Source of the DNA: Bacteroidetes bacterium OLB11
Lineage (GTDB): Bacteria; Bacteroidota; Bacteroidia; Chitinophagales; Chitinophagaceae
Length of the DNA stretch: 64,000 nt
Assembly (NCBI GenBank): GCA_001567165.1
Contig: LNFQ01000071.1
Span: 1 to 64,000 of the forward strand
Direction of reading: 5' to 3'
Shown: one piece after another, positions 10,600 to 19,168 of the stretch
How positions within the stretch are numbered: position 1 is the stretch's first letter
Layout: the number at the start of each line of letters is the position of its first letter
The notes under the pieces: model-generated
The model's database searches: none
What the model was told of the DNA's origin: nothing
The model's input: only the letters and a program-made list of their open reading frames with translations
Made by a program: the position numbers and the translations under genes

Positions 10600-11367
10600 A
10601 TGGAGCAAAAATTGACTTTTGGTGAAACAATGATTGAGTTGCATGAAATTGATAGCACCAATAACTATGCCATGTATCTAATTAATGAAGGAATGGCAGA
10701 GCATGGGATGGTTGTCACTTCTGAATATCAGTCGAAAGGAAAAGGGCAATTAGGAAACATCTGGACGGCAGACAAAGGAAAAAATTTGTTATGCTCTGTA
10801 ATCGTTGATACAAAAGGGTTTGAGCTATCGGACCGCTTCTTGCTTAATTGTATGACCTGTGTTGCAGTAGCTGAGTTATTGATGCAAGATTACAATATAC
10901 CAAATGTCAGTATTAAATGGCCAAATGACATTTATGCAGGAAATAAAAAAATTGCTGGCATTTTGATAGAAAATAACTTGAGAGGACGGCAGTGGATTTA
11001 TGCTATTCTTGGAATTGGATTAAATGTCAATCAAACCGATTTTGGAAAGTTAAAAACGGCTACTTCTATCGCTTTAGAGCTTGATGAAGAAATTAATTTG
11101 AAGGATGTGATGCATAAACTTTTAAGCCGTATTTCTGTTCTTTTTCAGCATTTTCAAAAAGATGAAGATGCGGTATGGGAAGATTATAATGCATATTTGA
11201 TGCTAAAAAATGAAGCTATTTATTTTGTGAAAAATCAAGAAAAAAGAAAAGGGATTTTATTAAGAGTCAATAAATGTGGTGAAATCGAAATTGAAATGAA
11301 TGGAAAACCAAAACAATTTAAACACAAAGAAATTGAGTTATTGCTCAATGAAAGTTTTGATTTTTAA
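10600..11367 (+). CDS. birA: Biotin--[acetyl-CoA-carboxylase] ligase
   Basis: BirA activates biotin to biotinyl-AMP and attaches it to the carrier domain of acetyl-CoA carboxylase. It is the short, monofunctional form of about 255 residues without the N-terminal DNA-binding domain of the E. coli repressor. Visible motifs are EIDSTNNYA, the biotinyl-AMP loop YQSKGKGQLGNIW, the biotin-binding KWPNDIYAGNKKIAGILIE and GIGLNVNQ. The ATG at 10600 is chosen; a TTG two codons upstream (10594) is also in frame. The gene is divergent from rsfS, as in many Bacteroidota, and overlaps the 3' end of the convergent beta-barrel gene by 4 bases. Confidence 0.94.
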   Translation: MEQKLTFGETMIELHEIDSTNNYAMYLINEGMAEHGMVVTSEYQSKGKGQLGNIWTADKGKNLLCSVIVDTKGFELSDRFLLNCMTCVAVAELLMQDYNIPNVSIKWPNDIYAGNKKIAGILIENNLRGRQWIYAILGIGLNVNQTDFGKLKTATSIALELDEEINLKDVMHKLLSRISVLFQHFQKDEDAVWEDYNAYLMLKNEAIYFVKNQEKRKGILLRVNKCGEIEIEMNGKPKQFKHKEIELLLNESFDF

Positions 11368-12056
11368 AGTCCTGATAGGCAAAGTCCTATTTGATATGGT
11401 CTGACGTTTTCAGGACCATTTCCTGTTTTAAACAAACCTCCAATGCTGTATTGTCCATATAAAGAAAAATTGCCATAACCAATTCGAGCGGTGGCTGCAT
11501 AATGCATTGTTTCCATATATCTTTTGGTGCTTATTTTGTCAATGATAGGTTTTTCGTTAAACACATATTTTCCCTTGGTATATGATGAAACCAATGCCCC
11601 CACTTTAAGGCCTAATGCGGCTTTCACGCCTTTGTTTCTATCATCTTTATCAGAAAAATAACGAAGTTCAAAAGGAACTTCAATATAAGTATTGGTTAGT
11701 TTATACTTTTTATAATTGGTTGTTTCGGGTTCAAACAAGATTTGAGTAGAGGAATCTTTTCGATTGATGACTTGATCTTTTAAATAAATATTACTGATTC
11801 CGGCACCTAATCCTGCTGCAAAACTAAAATTAGATTTGGATATTGGGAAGTCGTAGGTGATATATCCGCCAAAGGCTCTTCCAATTCCGCCAATCTTAAT
11901 ACTATCGGGAGCTCCAGACCAATTAGTATATCCAATTTGCAACATGACATTGTCACGAGATGGTGTTGAATAGGCTGTTTTCGAATTTGTTTGTGCTGTA
12001 ATGGAGAAACTGAAAATGAAAATCAAGATGATTGTCCCCAAAAAATGTTTTGTCAT
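11364..12056 (-). CDS. Outer-membrane beta-barrel protein, function unknown
   Basis: The 230-residue product has an N-terminal signal peptide (about residues 1-21, hydrophobic FLGTIILIFIFSFSITAQ). Alternating hydrophobic strands follow, with glycine-rich segments such as GGIGRAFGGYITYDFP and FAAGLGAGISNIYL. Strands like ELRYFSD and ARIGYGNFSLYGQYSIGGLF support a small eight-strand barrel similar to the outer-membrane beta-barrel/PorT-like groups. The last residues do not end in the classical aromatic. I recognise no specific family. It converges with birA (4-base overlap) and is on the same strand as the M1 peptidase, ending 70 bases upstream of no other gene on that side. Confidence 0.7.
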   Translation of the reverse strand: MTKHFLGTIILIFIFSFSITAQTNSKTAYSTPSRDNVMLQIGYTNWSGAPDSIKIGGIGRAFGGYITYDFPISKSNFSFAAGLGAGISNIYLKDQVINRKDSSTQILFEPETTNYKKYKLTNTYIEVPFELRYFSDKDDRNKGVKAALGLKVGALVSSYTKGKYVFNEKPIIDKISTKRYMETMHYAATARIGYGNFSLYGQYSIGGLFKTGNGPENVRPYQIGLCLSGL

Positions 12057-12126
12057 ACAAGGAAATTGGGGGCAAATATATTATTTCATTCCTATAATAA
12101 AGCGTTAAAATATATTTTTATCCTTG

Positions 12127-14096
12127 CTATTTTTTTAAAAAGGATAGATTTTTGGATTGGTTTTCATTGCTAATTTTAAAAAAATAAAGCCCTGGTGCGA
12201 GCTGTTGAGTTAAAATTTGTATCTGTTTTTGAAATGAAAATTGGTCTAATTTATTTCCAAGTGCATCAATGAGGATGGCGGTTGTTTCGGTTTCTTTGAT
12301 ATTATAAAGCGAAATTTCGTTTTCTGCCGGGTTTGGAAAAAGTAACGTATTATTTTCATCTATTTTAGGCAAGCTCAAGGGTAGTAAATCATAATTGACT
12401 TTAATGGTGTCAGTGTGATTTAATATCCAATTTTTGGGATCAATAGTTACTTCATTTATTTTTTCATTACATGAGATGATAAAAGTATCTTTTGGTGTTT
12501 TTGGGAAAAAAGTGATGGTGGTGTCAAAATGTGGATTCCGAAATTGTACTTCGACGGGAGTTGTAAATATGGGACTTTTATCAGTCGAGCCTCTTTGTTT
12601 TAATACAAAATAAATATGTTGCTCATCTGAGTAATAATCGGCAAAGTAAATTGGGTAACCCTCTGCATAATACCATTGGTTGAAAAAATCGTTTAAATCC
12701 TTTCCGCTGCTCTGTTCTATTGATTCTTTAAATTCTTTTATTCCTGCTGTAGAAAATGAGTATTCGTTTAAAAAGTTTTGTAATGATGAAAAAAATAAGG
12801 AGTCACCTAATAAATATCTTAAAGTATGGGTAACGGCAGAGCCTTTGTTGTAGGTTAATTGTCCATTAAAAATTCGTCCGACATCTATGGTGTCAGGCAC
12901 ATAAATGCTTCCTTTGATAGCTTGCAATGCAACATTATGTGCTTCTATCATCCTAGCTTGTGCGGCGTCATATCCTTTTAATCCTTCTAACGCTATGTAT
13001 TCTCCATAAGATGCAAGTCCTTCATTGATATAAATATCTTTCCAAGATTTGCAGGTAACAAAATCGCCAAACCATTGATGAAATAATTCATGAGCTAACA
13101 ATGTAAAATGAGCTGTATATTCAGTGCTTGTCATGGTTTGGTGCTCCATGCCTCCACCAAAAGGAGTCATCGAATGTCCATATTTTTCTTTGTAAAAAGG
13201 ATAAAGTCCGATTTTTTCTGAAAAATATTCTAGCATATTAGCGACTGAATCCAAGTGAGGTTTGATGGTTGTATATGTGTTGGGGTTTGTGCTGTAGATA
13301 TAGTTGACTACTTTGATTGAATCACTTGGATAGGAAGGGGGATGAGCATAAAACGTATAATCTAGATATTGACCGACAGCAATGGAAATTAAATAATAAC
13401 AAATGGAATAATAGGTTTTCCATTTATACTTTACTAAGTTAGTACCTTCTATGGTGTCAACGCCAACTAAAAGTCCATTGCTTCCAACTTTGTTTTCTTG
13501 ATTGGTGGTTACAAAAACCCATGCACTGTCAGCTTTGTCTTCTAAAAATTGTTTACAAGGAAACCACTCATAAGCACTATTAGGTTGGCTCAAGCTATAC
13601 AAAGCGGTGTCGCCCCATACATTTGAATTGTTGACAGTGAATCCACTTCCAATTGCTGCATCACCTTCGATATGTGCATCGCCATGATAAAAAATACGAA
13701 TGTCAATTTGATTTCCCGTTGAATACATTGAATCCAATATCGCATACGTAATATGCTCATTGCGTGCAAAAGAAACTGTTTTATTATTGCACCAAATACT
13801 ATCAATGAATAAATTTTTATTGAGTTCAAAACAAAAAGTATCAGTAGGCGTTAATATGGTGGCACCAATGGTTACGTTCCCATCTATGATAGTAGTTTGT
13901 CGTTCTGCATGAATATCTAAATAATAAAAATGAACATCATATTTTTCCATAAGTCGTTTAGAAAAAGCATCAGCTCTTTTTTTTACTTTGTGCATTTTTT
14001 AAATGCTAAAATTTTACCCTCAGAGCATAAATTTTGAGCCGAAAGATGGAGACCATTTAAAAAGAATAAAATAAATAGGAGTGCGTATTTTTTCAT
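12127..14096 (-). CDS. M1-family metallopeptidase with T9SS sorting domain (start frame-shifted)
   Basis: This is a secreted zinc aminopeptidase-like protein. The open frame (12127-13995, 622 residues) carries the zinc site HELFHQWFGDFVTCKSW with the downstream ligand in YINEGLASY, and GGGMEHQTM where classical M1 enzymes have GAMEN. The C-terminus (LFPNPAENEISLYN to PGLYFFKIS) is a type A T9SS sorting domain, predicting export through the outer membrane. Upstream, in another frame, the bases 14000-14096 encode a clean signal peptide (MKKYALLFILFFLNGLHLSA). Joining it needs one extra base in the T6 run 13995-14000. This gives the start at 14094-14096. Without the join the protein would lack an export signal, so the shift is probably a sequence error or a recent mutation. 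Confidence 0.85.
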
Positions 14097-14100
14097 TTAA

Positions 14101-14123
14101 CAAATATAAAAACTGTATATTTG
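14101..14123. promoter_or_regulatory. Divergent promoter pair between the M1 and S8 protease genes
   Basis: Two boxes fit the Bacteroidota -7 consensus TAnnTTTG. TATATTTG at 14116-14123 on the plus strand lies 20 bases before the S8 ATG. The same octamer on the minus strand (14101-14108) lies 4 bases before the M1 ATG at 14096. The boxes form an inverted pair separated by 7 bases. The M1 transcript would be nearly leaderless. Matching -33 TTTG boxes are not evident on either strand. Confidence 0.4.
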
Positions 14124-14143
14124 GAATTAGAATTATTTTTAAA

Positions 14144-16411
14144 ATGAAAAAAAGTATTTTACTCATTCTCTCCTTTTCTCTATGTTTTTTGACTGTTTTT
14201 TCTCAAAAAGAAAATTCAACAATTCATTTAAGTCCATTAACGAAAAGCTATTTATTAGCTTTTGAAAAATCAATTGATAAAAAAATACCACCGAAAGATT
14301 TTTTATATAAACATCATCATGGTATCATTTATGTGAGCAATCTTATCAAAGTGAAAAATGAAAATGTAGAAAATTCGATCAGAAATATTGGGGGCATTAT
14401 TGGCACTAAAGCTGGTGCAATATGGACTGTGCAAATTCCTTTTGATAAAATGCTTGCTTTTACGCAAATAAATGATATCATAGAAATTCAAATGGATGAG
14501 CCAGCATGTCCTCAATTGGATATGGCTCGAAAAACAACCAGAGTGGACTCTGTACATAAGGGAATTAATTTACCGATGATTTATAATGGAGAAGGTGTGA
14601 TTATGGGTATTATTGATTTTGGGTTTGATTATAACCACCCCACAATGTATGATACTTTACATAATAAATATCGAATTAGTAGAGTATGGGAATTGAATGG
14701 TCAAGGAACGCCACCGCCCGGATATATTTATGGAAATGAAATTGTAGATAGTAATTTGATTCGCCAACAAGGAACAGACAATCCGGTGCAAACTCATGGA
14801 ACTGCTGTGGCTGGAATGGCTGCTGGCTCTGGGTTTGGTGGTGCAAATGGAAATAATGCAAAACTAAGAGGAATGGCATATCAATCTGAAATGGTGTTTG
14901 TTGGTGTCAGAAGAGATACCATAGCTCAACAATGGTTACAAGGAAGTTTCTCCGATTTTGTAGATGCAGTTAATTATATTTTTACCTATGCTACTTCTGT
15001 AGGAAAGCCTTGTGTTGTTAATATTAGCTGGGGATCACAGTCGGGGCCGCATGATGGTACCACTTTGTTTAACCAAGCATGCAACAACCTTTCAGGACCT
15101 GGAAAAATTATTGTAATGAGTGCAGGAAATGATGGACAACAAAATATTCATTTGTCAAAAACATTTACTCCCTCTGACACTTCCATTCAAACATTTTTAA
15201 AATTTTCATCAAATATTTATCAAAGAACATGGGTAGATATTTGGGGTGATCCTGGAAAAAGCTTTTGTGGTACTGTTACGCTTTATAGTAATAATACTCC
15301 AGGAAACACTTTCTCATATTGTTTGGATAATGCAACACACGACAATACTTTAATGAATGTGAATGGTATCGATACTTGTTTTGTTCAATTTATCAATACA
15401 ATCTCAGCAGCAAATGGTAAACCAAGAATGACTATTGATATTTATAACAAAGGGATGGACAGTGTAGGAGTGGCGATAACAGGCAATGAAGGCTCAATTC
15501 ATGCTTGGAATGAATATTATTATTTTGGATACATTCATCAGTACCAATGCAACTTTGATAGCTTAAATCAAGCTTGGGCAGTGAATGGAAATACAATCAG
15601 CACAGTGAGTGATATGGGTGCAGCAGACTCCGTTTTATTAATTGGAGCTTATGCATCGAAAGTTGGATTTACAGACATTAATAATAACTCATGGACATAT
15701 TCTGGCTATGTGCCTCAAAATAAATTAGTGCCTTTTTCGAGTAGAGGACCAATGGCTGACGGTCGCATCAAACCAGACATTACAGCCCCCGGTTTAACAA
15801 TTTGCACCGCTATCAGTTCGTATGATACTGCTTATACAGAAGTGGGAAGCAATAGCCAACTCACTAATTGTTTTTATCAAGACCCAAATTTGAATAAGAA
15901 ATTTTATTTCGCTGAATTTAGCGGTACATCGGCATCTGCCCCTGCGGCTTCGGGCATTGTAGCCTTAATGTTGCAAGCCAAACCGACACTTTCTGTTCAA
16001 GAAGCAAAAGAAATTATCATATCAACAGCTATTAAAGATGTTCACACTGGAACCATTCCACCAGAAGGAAATAATAATTGGGGGCATGGTAAAATAAATG
16101 CTTATGGAGCATTGAAGCATTTATGTTTAGTTCAAAATACCTATGATTATTTCGGAAAAAAATTGGATTGTGTTTTGTATCCAAATCCAAACAAAGGGGA
16201 ATATTTTTTGCAATTTGAATCAAAAGAAAACGAATCATTACAAATCGAGGCTTTTGATATATTAGGGCAATTACTGTTTAGAGATGATTGGAAAGTGCAA
16301 GCAGGAATCAATACAAAGCATATATCCATCAAACAAAATCATATCGGAAATTATTTTATAAAAGTAAAAAGTAATGAAGGGCAAGTCGTCATTAAAGTAA
16401 GCACTCAATAG
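14144..16411 (+). CDS. S8-family (subtilisin-like) serine peptidase with T9SS sorting domain
   Basis: This is a secreted serine protease of about 755 residues. The start at ATG 14144 is chosen because a signal peptide follows directly (KKSILLILSFSLCFLTVFS); a longer frame opens at 14081 but would precede the promoter. The catalytic residues are visible: Asp in GIIDFGFDYNHP, His in QTHGTAVAGMAAG, the oxyanion region VMSAGNDGQ, and Ser in FSGTSASAPAASGIVALM. A roughly 200-residue insertion between the Asn and Ser regions resembles the jelly-roll-like insert of large S8 proteins. The end (LYPNPNKGEYFLQF to GNYFIKVKSNEG) is a T9SS type A sorting domain. It is divergent from the M1 peptidase, another T9SS cargo, so the two are probably expressed together for protein degradation outside the cell. 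Confidence 0.92.
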   Translation: MKKSILLILSFSLCFLTVFSQKENSTIHLSPLTKSYLLAFEKSIDKKIPPKDFLYKHHHGIIYVSNLIKVKNENVENSIRNIGGIIGTKAGAIWTVQIPFDKMLAFTQINDIIEIQMDEPACPQLDMARKTTRVDSVHKGINLPMIYNGEGVIMGIIDFGFDYNHPTMYDTLHNKYRISRVWELNGQGTPPPGYIYGNEIVDSNLIRQQGTDNPVQTHGTAVAGMAAGSGFGGANGNNAKLRGMAYQSEMVFVGVRRDTIAQQWLQGSFSDFVDAVNYIFTYATSVGKPCVVNISWGSQSGPHDGTTLFNQACNNLSGPGKIIVMSAGNDGQQNIHLSKTFTPSDTSIQTFLKFSSNIYQRTWVDIWGDPGKSFCGTVTLYSNNTPGNTFSYCLDNATHDNTLMNVNGIDTCFVQFINTISAANGKPRMTIDIYNKGMDSVGVAITGNEGSIHAWNEYYYFGYIHQYQCNFDSLNQAWAVNGNTISTVSDMGAADSVLLIGAYASKVGFTDINNNSWTYSGYVPQNKLVPFSSRGPMADGRIKPDITAPGLTICTAISSYDTAYTEVGSNSQLTNCFYQDPNLNKKFYFAEFSGTSASAPAASGIVALMLQAKPTLSVQEAKEIIISTAIKDVHTGTIPPEGNNNWGHGKINAYGALKHLCLVQNTYDYFGKKLDCVLYPNPNKGEYFLQFESKENESLQIEAFDILGQLLFRDDWKVQAGINTKHISIKQNHIGNYFIKVKSNEGQVVIKVSTQ

Positions 16412-16776
16412 TGATTTGCTAAAGTATGAAACATTCAATTTTTCATTTTCAGATGATAATTTTTTCTTACTAATCGGAATCAATACATTCAGATATATAC
16501 AAGTTTTATATTAAAGGAGCTGGCAACGATATCCATTAGGATTGAATACAACATAGGTTGTGAACCTAAATTCTAAAATAATATCAATTCAATTCTAAAA
16601 GTGAAAATAATAAATGATAGATGCGTTAAAAAGTCATTTAAAAAAATCCAGTTAAGATTACAAAAAATTACTATTCTATAGCATATCCATAACCGGTGAT
16701 GCACAATTTCAATTAACCTGCTTTTTACTTTAACTTTGAAGTTATTAAAAATAAATAATATGAAAAAATTATTTTT
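16412..16776. other. Intergenic 365 bp, no gene recognised
   Basis: No ORF or RNA gene was recognised. A short plus-strand frame just before 16575 (ending ATISIRIEYNIGCEPKF) looks weakly protein-like but has no usable start and no family match. A TAnnTTTG match, TAACTTTG at 16731-16738, is the likely -7 promoter box for the LytS-like kinase. An ATG at 16760 would be the kinase start if the T5 run at 16772-16776 had one more base. Confidence 0.4.
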
Positions 16777-17832
16777 GTGAAAGTGAAACTATCAAAATAT
16801 TTAGCATTTCAAATAGTAGGGTGGGGCGTATTTGCTTGTTTTAGTATCTACATTGCCAATATCACACACGAGCTCACGTGGAAGCTTTTCACCTTTGATA
16901 TATTCCTATCTCTGATAGGGTTTTCACTCACTCATTTGTATCGAAATTATATCAAAAAACAACAATGGGTGTTTTTCAATACAGAAAAGATTATTTTCAA
17001 TTGCACCATTGCCTCAATATTGCTATCGGTGATTTATAATGGAATCTATTTTGCGTTACTTCTAGGAGCAAATTTGAGCAAATCACCTATCATGACAATC
17101 AATGTATTGTGGGGTGCTTTTATTTCAATGTTTTTATTATTTTCGATTTGGAATCTATTTTATTTTTTGTGGATGTATATAGAAAAAAGTAGAAAAACGC
17201 AAATTGAAACGCTCAAAATAGAAGGGATGCTTAAAGATATTGAATTGAAATCTTTAAGAGCTAACCTGCAACCACATTTTATTTTCAATTCACTCAACAA
17301 TATCAGAGCATTAGTTGATGAAAACCCTGAACAGGCAAGGGATGCAATCACTAAAATGTCAAATATTTTACGCTCACTTATCACCAAACAAGATTTGGTT
17401 GATTTACTACAAAATGAATTAAATTTAGTTGAAGATTATTTGAGTTTAGAAAAAATACGATTTGAAGAACGATTGATTTTTAAAAAAGAAATTCAAGCGG
17501 AATGTTTGACTGTCAAAATTCCCACCATGATGTTGCAAACATTAATTGAAAACGCAATCAAACATGGAATTTCATACAAAGAAGAAGGAGGTGCAATTTC
17601 AATCAAAGCATTTATTAATCAAAATTTTTTAAATATAGAAATTGAAAATGATATAGAACTCAATCAACAAAATGTAGCACACACGCATAGTCTAGGGTTT
17701 GGTCTGGATAGCACCAAGCAAAGATTAAAACTACTTTATAATGAAAAATCTTCTTTCCAATTTGAAAAGAAAAACGATAGAGCTGTTGTCAAAATTAAAA
17801 TACCTATTAACCACCAAAATGATTTGAAATGA
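16777..17832 (+). CDS. LytS-type sensor histidine kinase (His_kinase family)
   Basis: This is a membrane sensor kinase of 351 residues. Four hydrophobic segments occupy about residues 8-28, 38-55, 75-100 and 108-135, followed by a short coiled coil. The PF06580-type catalytic module has the phospho-acceptor in LQPHFIFNSLNNIRAL (His near 167), the N-box TLIENAIKHGIS and a G-rich GFGLDSTKQRLKLLY. The input signal is unknown because no extracytoplasmic domain is present. It overlaps the LytTR regulator by four bases (ATGA), which supports a partner relation. The frame opens with GTG; an ATG at 16760 is one base out of frame and could be the true start. Confidence 0.9.
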   Translation: MKVKLSKYLAFQIVGWGVFACFSIYIANITHELTWKLFTFDIFLSLIGFSLTHLYRNYIKKQQWVFFNTEKIIFNCTIASILLSVIYNGIYFALLLGANLSKSPIMTINVLWGAFISMFLLFSIWNLFYFLWMYIEKSRKTQIETLKIEGMLKDIELKSLRANLQPHFIFNSLNNIRALVDENPEQARDAITKMSNILRSLITKQDLVDLLQNELNLVEDYLSLEKIRFEERLIFKKEIQAECLTVKIPTMMLQTLIENAIKHGISYKEEGGAISIKAFINQNFLNIEIENDIELNQQNVAHTHSLGFGLDSTKQRLKLLYNEKSSFQFEKKNDRAVVKIKIPINHQNDLK

Positions 17833-18551
17833 AAATAAAAACAATCATCATTGATGACGAAAGACTTGCAAGAAATGAATTAAAAAAACTATTGAAACAG
17901 TATGAAGAAATCGAAATAATCGATGAGGCTATCAGTGTGAATGATGCAATTACTAAAATCAATCATCACAATCCCGACTTGATATTTTTAGATATTCAAA
18001 TGCCAGGAGGAAAGACTGGATTCGATTTGCTTGAGCTACTCGACTATTCACCTGTTGTTGTTTTCACCACAGCCTACAACGAATTTGCAATCAGAGCATT
18101 TCAATACAACGCACTCGATTATCTGCAAAATCCTATTGATACAAATCGATTAACAGAAACCATTCAAAAAATTCTTCAAAAAATTGAACAAACAGATAGT
18201 GGTGGACAACAAAAATTAAATGAAGAATCACAAGTTTTTGTCAAGGATGGAGAAAAATGCTGGTTTGTCAAGCTGAAAGAAATTCGTTTATTTGAATCTG
18301 TCGGAAATTATGCAAAGGTATATTTTGGAAAAGAAAAACCATTAATCCTCAAATCGCTCAACTCATTAGAAGAGCGTTTGAATACCAAAATATTTTTTAG
18401 AGCCAACAGAAAATACATCATCAATTTAGAGTCTATTCAAAAAATAGATACTCATATCAATGGAGGGTTAAAAGTGATATTGAACGGCGGTGAAGAAATT
18501 GAAATATCAAGAAGGCAATCAGTCAAATTTAAAGACATGATGAGCTTATAA
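17829..18551 (+). CDS. LytTR-family response regulator
   Basis: This is a DNA-binding response regulator of 240 residues. The receiver domain (1-120) has the acidic pocket IIDDERLAR, the phospho-acceptor Asp in LIFLDIQMPGG and the Thr region VVVFTTAYNEFA. The LytTR domain (about 138-238) has RLFESVGNYAKVYF and FFRANRKYIINLESIQKI. One conserved feature is changed: the invariant Lys of the receiver, usually in a YLLKP-like context, is Asn here (LDYLQNPID, near residue 100). This may alter activation, or it may be a sequence error. The regulator starts inside the stop of the kinase gene. Its targets are not visible in the window. Confidence 0.92.
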   Translation: MKIKTIIIDDERLARNELKKLLKQYEEIEIIDEAISVNDAITKINHHNPDLIFLDIQMPGGKTGFDLLELLDYSPVVVFTTAYNEFAIRAFQYNALDYLQNPIDTNRLTETIQKILQKIEQTDSGGQQKLNEESQVFVKDGEKCWFVKLKEIRLFESVGNYAKVYFGKEKPLILKSLNSLEERLNTKIFFRANRKYIINLESIQKIDTHINGGLKVILNGGEEIEISRRQSVKFKDMMSL

Positions 18552-18588
18552 TTTGAGAAAAAAAATGAATTCAAATCAATAAATTCTA

Positions 18589-18596
18589 TAACTTTG
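18589..18596 (+). promoter_or_regulatory. Possible -7 promoter box for the BON-LysM gene
   Basis: TAACTTTG fits TAnnTTTG and lies 25 bases before the ATG at 18622. No TTTG is found at the usual -33 distance. Confidence 0.35.
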
Positions 18597-18621
18597 GATT
18601 TCACTTAAATAACAATACAAT

Positions 18622-19110
18622 ATGCAACTATTCTCATTTATTAAAGAAGCCGGAAAAAAAATCTTCAAAAGTCATGATGAAGAAAAAGCAGCTGAACCAG
18701 AAGTGCAAGCTGATGTCATCGCAGAAAGACAAAAAGATGCCATTCGTCAATACATTGACCGTGTGGGGATTCACATTACAAATTTTGATTTCACATTAGA
18801 TGGAAACGGAAAGTTAACCCTTACAGGTGAATGTGAAACAAAAGCAGATTTTGAAAAAGTCGCTCTCACTGCTGGGAATATTGCTGGTATCACTGAGGTG
18901 GAAAATAACATGACTGTTGCCTCCTCAGAGCAAGCACAAACTGGACCAAGCACCTATTACACTGTCGTGAAAGGAGATAGCTTATGGAAAATTGCTCAAC
19001 ATCATTATAATGATGGCACTCAATATAAAAAAATATTTGAAGCTAATGTGCCAATGATTAAAAATGAAGATGAAATTTATCCAGGTCAAGTGCTTAGAAT
19101 CCCATCATAG
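18622..19110 (+). CDS. BON and LysM domain protein (Kbp/YgaU-like)
   Basis: The 162-residue protein begins with MQLFSFIKEAGKKIF, then a BON domain (about 42-100, GKLTLTGECETKADFEKV) and a C-terminal LysM domain (about 112-161, YTVVKGDSLWKIAQHHY to YPGQVLRIPS). This architecture equals E. coli Kbp (YgaU), a soluble potassium-binding protein. No signal peptide is present, consistent with a cytoplasmic location, although LysM domains usually bind peptidoglycan. Length matches Kbp (149 residues) closely. It is a single gene with its own promoter-like box and is closed by a strong hairpin shared with the convergent gpmI. Confidence 0.88.
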   Translation: MQLFSFIKEAGKKIFKSHDEEKAAEPEVQADVIAERQKDAIRQYIDRVGIHITNFDFTLDGNGKLTLTGECETKADFEKVALTAGNIAGITEVENNMTVASSEQAQTGPSTYYTVVKGDSLWKIAQHHYNDGTQYKKIFEANVPMIKNEDEIYPGQVLRIPS

Positions 19111-19119
19111 CAAGGGTTT

Positions 19120-19161
19120 TTTAATAAGAGATGTAGATGTTTATTTGCATCTCTTATTAAA
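19120..19161. terminator. Bidirectional intrinsic terminator between the LysM gene and gpmI
   Basis: A perfect 14-bp inverted repeat, TTTAATAAGAGATG at 19120-19133 with CATCTCTTATTAAA at 19148-19161, closes a 14-base loop. A/T-rich flanks on both sides suit termination in both directions between convergent genes. Confidence 0.8.
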
Positions 19162-19168
19162 CAATAAT

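Noticed and set aside
14081..14143. Longer N-terminus of the S8 peptidase from 14081
   Set aside because: It would place a charged stretch before a normal signal peptide and begin upstream of the promoter boxes; ATG 14144 fits better.
16412..16776. Possible small gene between the S8 peptidase and LytS
   Set aside because: The protein-like stretch has no start and no family match, and the other frames are closed; kept only as an intergenic note.
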